A stretch of 64,000 bases of DNA from Paramacrobiotus metropolitanus (Eukaryota; Tardigrada; Eutardigrada; Parachela; Macrobiotidae), in contig NW_026570317.1 in assembly GCF_019649055.1 (NCBI RefSeq), positions 186,001 through 250,000 on the forward strand, given 5' to 3'. Below are positions 59,108 to 64,000 of this stretch, piece by piece. The position numbers and the translations under genes were made by a program. The notes below the pieces were generated by a model that was not told the origin of the DNA, made no database searches, and worked only from the letters and a program-made list of their open reading frames with translations. Numbering within the stretch: the stretch's first letter is position 1; each line of letters opens with the position of its first letter.

Positions 59108-60208
59108 ATGGAATCATTGTTGAAAAAAATCTATCTTAACCCAGCATCACCTGGGGGTTTCGGTGGCATCAGAAGACTTCTTCATGCCGCAAGAAATGAA
59201 TCAAGTGAAAAGATTTCTGAAAATGATGTGCGTGAATTTCTGACAGCTCAGCCAGCTTACTCTTTGCATAAACCTGTCAAGAAAAAATTCGCTCGCCGAC
59301 CGTTTGTTGTTATGTCATTTGGTGAACAACTCCAAGCCGATTTAATTGATTACAGTTCATTAGCTGTACACAATGACGGATATAACTATTTGCTTGTGGT
59401 AGTCGATTGTTTTTCACGTCAAGCGTGGGTGGAACCTCTCCGGCAAAAATCTGGTATTGAAGTAAAGGATGCTCTTCAAAAAATTTTACAACAGTGCGGT
59501 TTTCAACCAGTGCGACTGCAAACAGACCTTGGAAAAGAATTTTACAACCAACATGTTTCCGGATTGTTAAAAGAGCTTCATATTGAACACTTTTCTACTC
59601 AAAACGCTGAAATAAAAGCGGGTTTAGTGGAACGGCTTAACAGAACAATTTCAACCAAATTATTTCGATATCTCACATTCAACAAGTCAAAGAGATGGAT
59701 CGACGTTATACATGACATTTTGGATTCATACAATAATTCTCCACATCGTTCGTTAAAGAACCATGCACCCAAAGAAGTGAGCAAAGAAAGCGAAGCAGAA
59801 TTCGTAAAAATAATGAAAGAGACGTGGAAACTTAATCATATTGTGTCAAGAAATACAAAAAAATGCATCGATGTAGGAGACTTCGTTCGGTTAAGTTTAA
59901 AAAAGACTCCCCATGAAAAGGGATACACGATTGGTTGGACCATCGAAGTATACAGAGTAAAAAGCAAAGACATAAAAGACGGCGTGGAAGTATTTTTCGT
60001 AGAGGATTTAAAAGGGGAGCAATTAGAAGGAAAATTTTACCTTGAAGAATTGCAAAAAGTGGCGAAAGAAACGAATGAATCCGCTGAAATCGCTGTTATT
60101 GGCAAAAAGAGGAACAAAGTCCTTATTCATTATGTTGGGTGGAACAAAAAGTTTGATGAATGGATTTCAGTTTCCGAATTAGCTAAACGTGGTCTTGTGC
60201 TTATTTAA
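59108..60208 (+). CDS. Polinton integrase with chromodomain-like C-terminus
   Basis: Catalyses insertion of element DNA into the host genome. The 366-residue protein has the N-terminal pattern of Polinton integrases (PGGFGG and then YSLHKP). The retroviral-type catalytic core has acidic residues at D78 (QADLID), D140 (QTDLGKEF) and E175 (GLVERLNRT). Near the end, FYLEELQKV is followed by a chromodomain-like segment with aromatic residues (LIHYVGWNKKFDEWI), which in this family may target chromatin marks. The frame is intact, without introns. It starts 9 bp after the preceding gene and ends 13 bp before the next, typical of compact element organisation. Confidence 0.9.
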   Translation: MESLLKKIYLNPASPGGFGGIRRLLHAARNESSEKISENDVREFLTAQPAYSLHKPVKKKFARRPFVVMSFGEQLQADLIDYSSLAVHNDGYNYLLVVVDCFSRQAWVEPLRQKSGIEVKDALQKILQQCGFQPVRLQTDLGKEFYNQHVSGLLKELHIEHFSTQNAEIKAGLVERLNRTISTKLFRYLTFNKSKRWIDVIHDILDSYNNSPHRSLKNHAPKEVSKESEAEFVKIMKETWKLNHIVSRNTKKCIDVGDFVRLSLKKTPHEKGYTIGWTIEVYRVKSKDIKDGVEVFFVEDLKGEQLEGKFYLEELQKVAKETNESAEIAVIGKKRNKVLIHYVGWNKKFDEWISVSELAKRGLVLI

Positions 60209-60221
60209 ATAATAATCAATC

Positions 60222-60623
60222 ATGGATTTTACTATTACTGCGACGTCCGATAAGCTGAACGGCAATACTGCCTCTGAATTTACCGTGTATTTACCCGATT
60301 ATATGCAACTCACGTCAGATTATGAAATGGCTTTAACGTTTATACAGTGTCCGAAGCCAATAAATTCTGATGTAACCACCATCTTTGTGCACTCTGATTT
60401 AATAAGAAGTCAAATTTTAAACAATTCAAGAGTTTCTCTGTTAGCTTTGCTATCCGTCAAAGAAGCATGCGGCGGAAACGCATCGAAACGGGGATTGTAC
60501 ACTGACATTGCCGTTAATCAGTTTGACAGAATTTCATTTTCGATAACGGATGCAAGTGGCAAAAACATTTCATTTGAAAAAGGTGCTTCTACTGTACTTC
60601 AGCTACATTTTCGGAAAAAGTAA
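60222..60623 (+). CDS. Small Polinton structural-type protein
   Basis: 133 residues. The beginning has the FTVYLPDYMQLTSDYEMALT pattern, resembling a short conserved protein that neighbours the capsid gene in Polinton-like elements of invertebrates. There it may be a minor capsid or penton-like component; that role is inference. The frame is intact and ends 2 bp before the next ATG, suggesting co-transcription. There are no membrane segments. Confidence 0.6.
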   Translation: MDFTITATSDKLNGNTASEFTVYLPDYMQLTSDYEMALTFIQCPKPINSDVTTIFVHSDLIRSQILNNSRVSLLALLSVKEACGGNASKRGLYTDIAVNQFDRISFSITDASGKNISFEKGASTVLQLHFRKK

Positions 60624-60625
60624 TC

Positions 60626-61126
60626 ATGGATGACATCCAAACGTTCAGCATACCTGCTCAGGTTTATGTGCAGCTATTATCGCCGACATATAGCCACAGC
60701 GAAGGGCATGCACAAACTGGGTATGGCGCCATTGGGAATTTTTTTGGTAGTTTGGCCAGAACGGCTAAGAATATAATATTTCCAAACCTCGTAAGGTTAG
60801 GAAAAAATGTTGTTAACGACGTTCTTCATAACAAAACGCCTCTGCTGGATTCGGCGCGGAACCATACTGTGGAAGCTATGCAAAGCATCGCTAGTAAAAT
60901 TCAGGGAGGGTCTGGAAAGCGAAGAAAGCGCAAAAGTCGCTCTAGAAAGGTTGCCAAAAATATAGAAAAGCCAATCACGAAGCGGAAGCGTCGCCATCGA
61001 AAAAAAAAGCAGCCTGGAAAACCTAGAAAGCGGGCAGCTAAACGTCACAAGAAATCAAAAGCAAGAAAGTCATCGAAGAAGAAAAAGCTACGTTTTCCTT
61101 TGAGTAATCTACTCAATCAAAAATAA
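60626..61126 (+). CDS. Basic core-like Polinton protein with a protease site
   Basis: 166 residues. The N-terminal half has a Gly-rich, amphipathic segment (GYGAIGNFFGSLARTAKN) reminiscent of adenoviral cement or core proteins. The last about 70 residues are more than half Lys/Arg, suitable for binding DNA. Between them, I92-Q-G-G-S96 fits the adenain cleavage consensus (M/I/L)-X-G-G-X. The element encodes an adenain-like protease three genes downstream (two genes further on), so cleavage releasing a basic DNA-binding part is plausible. The match to adenoviral proteins is by pattern only. Confidence 0.6.
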   Translation: MDDIQTFSIPAQVYVQLLSPTYSHSEGHAQTGYGAIGNFFGSLARTAKNIIFPNLVRLGKNVVNDVLHNKTPLLDSARNHTVEAMQSIASKIQGGSGKRRKRKSRSRKVAKNIEKPITKRKRRHRKKKQPGKPRKRAAKRHKKSKARKSSKKKKLRFPLSNLLNQK

Positions 61127-61152
61127 TTTGCATAGAAAGCTACGTAGCAATC

Positions 61153-62469
61153 ATGGATCTTCAATCAGCCCCTCTGTGCTTAAAGTCTGAGTTGGACCAC
61201 TCTTCATTTCCACCTACCCAGACGGCTATTGAATCTGCAAAATATGTATCTTATAACCCAATTGGGAATACTCTTGATGTTGATACCCTTTCATGGGAAA
61301 TTGCTGGGACTCCCGATGAAATGATTGATTTGGCTCACAGTGTAATTTTGTTGGATGTTTGTGTGCGAACCTCAGCAAACGCGATACCAGCGGATGCGTT
61401 GAACTTCGGCGCAGTGAACAATTTAGCGCGTAGTTTATTTAGTGGACACGAACTCTTATTTAACGGCGAATTAGTATCATCGATACCGTCACTGTCCCAC
61501 TACGCGTCGTATTTTGAGAATTTATTTAATTATGGGGAGTTTGGCCATGAGCAGCTATCACATGCAGGATGGGTTCCCGAAACTCCGGGACAGTTTGACA
61601 CGTTTTTGCTTGCAGTTCCCGACCCGAACGATAATGACTTAAAAGTCAACGAAGCGTATGTTGCTCGAAATTTGGCTCTTAAAGCAGGAATTACGCTACG
61701 TATGTTTTTTAAATTTCCGTCTGATTTGGCTAATCAGCAGCGCCTCATTCCAACTAAAGTGGACATGAAACTCGTCTTAACACGTGCAAAAGATAAATTT
61801 ATTCTTATGTCAAGCGTTCCTGCCCTGGATTTGAAAACGGTTATTCAGAGAGCAACAATACGTCTGAAGAAGATTAGGTTAGACCCAGAATTTTTACTCG
61901 CTCATGAAATTATGTTGCAAAAACGCAACGCACTAATTCCATTTATTGAATCTAACATTATGGAAATGACTATTCCGAACGGAAGTAGTCATTGGTCGCG
62001 TGACGATCTATTCCGTGGAACAATTCCCAAACAAATTCTTGTCGGTATTGTTCATTCACAAGCTGTTGGTGGTGTGCTAACAAGAAACCCATATAATTTC
62101 GTTCTTGCCGGAGTCGGTCAGATTGTAACTTACATCAACTCGGAACCGTTCCCCGGAAAACCTTTAGAATTAGGGGATCACAATTACCGTGATGGCTATT
62201 TAAGCTTAATGGAAACGACCGGAATGCTGTTTAAGAATTCATGTCTGTCTTTTTTGCAAGGCGACTGGGGTCAAGGCTTCGCAATTTACGGGTTCAATTT
62301 AGAACCGGATGTCGGAGACCATTCATGTATTAATGCACCACGCAAAGGAATTTTAGGATTGTCAATTACATTTTCCACACCAACAACAGAGACCTATTCA
62401 ATTTTGATATACCACAACCGAAATGCGCCGATAGAGTTTGATTCTCTGGAATGTTTATTGCCCCTATAA
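61153..62469 (+). CDS. F54H12.2-family Polinton capsid-type protein
   Basis: 438 residues in one intact frame. The start (CLKSELDHSSFPPTQTAIES) carries the SELD...PPTQT signature of the family named after C. elegans F54H12.2, encoded by Maverick/Polinton-like elements in many invertebrates. NNLARSLFSG and the LFNGELVSS strand, also characteristic, follow. The size and the position between the core protein and the protease fit a major capsid protein, although a jelly-roll fold cannot be shown here. There are no introns or signal peptide. Confidence 0.8.
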   Translation: MDLQSAPLCLKSELDHSSFPPTQTAIESAKYVSYNPIGNTLDVDTLSWEIAGTPDEMIDLAHSVILLDVCVRTSANAIPADALNFGAVNNLARSLFSGHELLFNGELVSSIPSLSHYASYFENLFNYGEFGHEQLSHAGWVPETPGQFDTFLLAVPDPNDNDLKVNEAYVARNLALKAGITLRMFFKFPSDLANQQRLIPTKVDMKLVLTRAKDKFILMSSVPALDLKTVIQRATIRLKKIRLDPEFLLAHEIMLQKRNALIPFIESNIMEMTIPNGSSHWSRDDLFRGTIPKQILVGIVHSQAVGGVLTRNPYNFVLAGVGQIVTYINSEPFPGKPLELGDHNYRDGYLSLMETTGMLFKNSCLSFLQGDWGQGFAIYGFNLEPDVGDHSCINAPRKGILGLSITFSTPTTETYSILIYHNRNAPIEFDSLECLLPL

Positions 62470-62488
62470 ACGTGCCTAATAAAAAAAA

Positions 62489-63049
62489 ATGAATAATTAC
62501 GAAATACTGGACATCATTCAACACGACGCCTGTTTGGCGAAGCATTTCTTAGGCGTGTATTCACGTGACACACTGCCATCCGACATTCAAACTAAGTTTC
62601 CTTGTGCTCTTATTGTTAATTCGGATAAATATAACATGCCTGGAGAGCACTGGCTTGCCATATTCGCCAAAAACAGAAACAACGTAACATTTTTTGATTC
62701 TTTTGGAAAAACATCGCTCTTCTACGGCGTGGAAATTGACAAATTTTTGTCCGACAGTTTTCCTGAATGTAATGGATATTACCGTGAGAATTACATACAG
62801 CTTCAAGATATTAATTCTAAAACGTGTGGCTTATTTCGTATTTATTTTCTATATCATTCTTGTCGTGGTCTTATGTTGCGTGCTATTACTGATAAACTTA
62901 AATATCCAAAAAATCTGAAGCGCAATGATGTTTTATTGGCTAAGTTTGCAGGTCGATTTTTACACATCTGTAAACATCCGGAACGTTGTTTGAAACGACA
63001 TCCAAAGAAACTGCAATATTCTTTGCCAATGTATAAAGTAATAAAATGA
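62489..63049 (+). CDS. Adenain-like cysteine protease (Polinton maturation protease)
   Basis: Processes capsid and core proteins during particle maturation in adenoviruses; the same role is assumed in Polintons. 186 residues in an intact frame. Catalytic residues are recognisable: H54 in PGEHWLA, D70 in TFFDSFG, Q106 in YIQLQD and C113 in KTCGLF. The order His-Asp/Glu-Gln-Cys and the 7-residue Gln-Cys spacing match peptidase family C5. The C-terminal third is basic with CKHPERC. The ATG follows an A-rich run 19 bp after the capsid gene. Confidence 0.85.
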   Translation: MNNYEILDIIQHDACLAKHFLGVYSRDTLPSDIQTKFPCALIVNSDKYNMPGEHWLAIFAKNRNNVTFFDSFGKTSLFYGVEIDKFLSDSFPECNGYYRENYIQLQDINSKTCGLFRIYFLYHSCRGLMLRAITDKLKYPKNLKRNDVLLAKFAGRFLHICKHPERCLKRHPKKLQYSLPMYKVIK

Positions 63050-63229
63050 AAAACATTTACATGTGTTTTGCTATCTATAATAGCACAATTATTAAACAAA
63101 CACGAAACTAAGTACAACCAGCATAGTAAATTAGTATCGTCGCCAAGATGTAGTTGGTGTAGTATTCACGCTGCCGCGTCCACTACGGGTTCCACTTCCC
63201 GAACCCTGAAATTCGTCACCATCAGCCGT

Positions 63230-63832
63230 TTAATACAAACGGCGCCGCTGCGCGTTAGAAATCAAAGTTGCTGGAACATTTGAGTACTTCATTGCATTTA
63301 TTAACGTCATTAAGCCTGTTGGTGTGTAGGCGCTGGTTGGATTTGTAGGTGCTGTCACCCAGCGCAGAAGATCAACAATATTGGTACCCGGTTTTGCCAC
63401 GCCGTCGTTAATTACGTTCCAGTTATCAGCAATGCTCAAATTTGTATGTTCCAAAAGGTGATTCAAAATTTTCTGAGCGTTGCCTTGCTGCTTGGCTGGC
63501 AATAAATCTTTAATTTTGCTCGCAATGTGTTCGCTTGCGTCAGTAGTGTCGACAGGCGGCGGAATAGATATTTTTCCAGGTGGCATTGCAGTAGCTTGGT
63601 ATAACATATTTCCATACCGTGTAAAAGCATCATCATGGATAACTAGTTTTTCCTTTGCGGTTAAATTAGGATTATGTAGCGCATTATTTCCATCAGCGTA
63701 AGCATTATATAATGGTTTAGCGAACCGATCCGTATGCGCATGTGTTGAAGGAAAGTTGAAGAGGATTGCTGCTTGGGCATCTCTGTGCTGTGCCAACTGA
63801 TCAGCGTTAAGCAGAAACATTTTACGAGCAGC
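63230..63832 (-). CDS. Conserved Polinton protein of unknown role, probably stopped early
   Basis: Starting from the MAARKM methionine at about 63832, the frame gives about 200 residues; an ATG at 63862 would add 10. A pattern near the C-terminus (DGVAKPGTNIVDLLRWVT, then NVPATLISN.QRRR) recurs in proteins of Polinton-like elements in other invertebrates, as I recall; the function is unknown. The frame ends in TAA (63230-63232). Past this stop the same frame stays open for 32 codons to TAA at 63131-63133 and encodes a Gly/Ser/Thr/Arg-rich stretch that looks like a genuine tail. It is transcribed towards the protease gene. Confidence 0.6.
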   Translation of the reverse strand, partial: AARKMFLLNADQLAQHRDAQAAILFNFPSTHAHTDRFAKPLYNAYADGNNALHNPNLTAKEKLVIHDDAFTRYGNMLYQATAMPPGKISIPPPVDTTDASEHIASKIKDLLPAKQQGNAQKILNHLLEHTNLSIADNWNVINDGVAKPGTNIVDLLRWVTAPTNPTSAYTPTGLMTLINAMKYSNVPATLISNAQRRRLY

Positions 63833-63862
63833 CATCTTTGTTTTAAATTTTTCCCAGCACAA

Positions 63863-64000
63863 AACTTAGCACAGGAGGTAAAATTAGGGATAATAACGCG
63901 GCACCCTTTGCTAGAAGAAAATTTCTTTTCTTGCGGCGAGAGACGTTGCGTTTTGATAGTAATTTCACATACGGCAATACACGCTTAAGCCGTGCGGCTT
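63863..64000. other. Right edge of window, inside the Polinton
   Basis: Only 138 bp remain. No complete gene or terminal repeat can be identified. Confidence 0.4.

Larger units (their letters stand above)
53114..64000. mobile_element. Polinton/Maverick element, incomplete at the right edge
   Basis: Within 11 kb lie a protein-primed family B polymerase, a retroviral-type integrase with a chromodomain-like tail, an adenain-like cysteine protease, an F54H12.2-family capsid-type protein and small structural genes. This set defines Polintons/Mavericks, self-synthesising virus-like transposons. Terminal inverted repeats are not visible because the element runs past 64000. The FtsK/HerA-type packaging ATPase was not found and may lie beyond the edge or be lost. 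Confidence 0.9.

Noticed and set aside
53114-64000. Packaging ATPase of the Polinton
   Set aside because: I searched the frames for a Walker A motif in a suitable context and found none; it may lie beyond 64000.
1-64000. Bacterial contamination of the assembly
   Set aside because: Introns, transposon types and gene families are consistently animal, with no bacterial gene organisation.

Overview
The window is animal (eukaryotic) nuclear DNA. Coding sequence is split into exons with GT..AG introns from about 60 bp to 2 kb, genes are widely spaced, and non-autonomous DNA transposons are abundant. The content suggests an invertebrate. A tardigrade or another small ecdysozoan would fit, but nothing in the sequence proves the species. 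Bacterial-style operons, ribosome-binding sites and CRISPR arrays are absent.

Layout. (1) 0.4-18 kb: two tandem paralogous five-exon genes (A, 412-6710; B, 13204-18010). They encode proteins with a row of helix-turn-helix-like modules, a basic middle region with an RRSARLKA motif and an acidic leucine-rich C-terminal tail. I read them as putative DNA-binding regulators. A deleted third copy lies inside gene A (2703-2975) and a truncated fourth at 47.6-48.1 kb. Gene A carries a 1.1 kb inverted-repeat transposon in exon 2. Gene B has a 606-bp tandem duplication and a premature stop that sits inside an 81-bp removable segment. (2) 21-45 kb: four members of a second family, a Tudor/Agenet-like domain fused to an F-box and a conserved unknown C-terminal domain. 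Gene 1 (minus, 21384-25323), gene 3 (minus, 35565-40209) and gene 4 (plus, 40985-44790) are complete. Gene 2 (minus, 28942-30746) has lost its first two exons. Genes 3 and 4 are head to head. All intact members keep the same four-exon plan and intron phases, with an F-box exon of exactly 94 nt. They look like substrate adaptors of an SCF-type ubiquitin ligase, which is an inference. (3) 32.3-33.6 kb: a broken protein-kinase gene (minus) surrounded by foldback elements. (4) 48.9-52.5 kb: two multi-exon genes of unknown function. (5) 53.1-64.0 kb: most of a Polinton/Maverick, a virus-like DNA transposon. It has protein-primed family B DNA polymerase, DDE integrase with a chromodomain-like tail, two small structural or core proteins, an F54H12.2-family capsid-type protein, an adenain-like protease and further element genes. 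It runs off the right edge, and its packaging ATPase is not seen here.

How the parts relate. The Polinton genes form one coherent set: protein-primed replication, integration, capsid assembly and capsid maturation. The small basic protein contains a plausible cleavage site for the element's own protease. At least two breaks suggest this copy is decaying: a TTTCG microsatellite that shifts the polymerase frame, and an early stop in the right-hand minus-strand gene. The two host-type families have both expanded locally by duplication, and transposon insertions or breakpoints lie in or next to most copies. Exon limits were inferred by comparing paralogs and checking phase arithmetic, not from transcripts.
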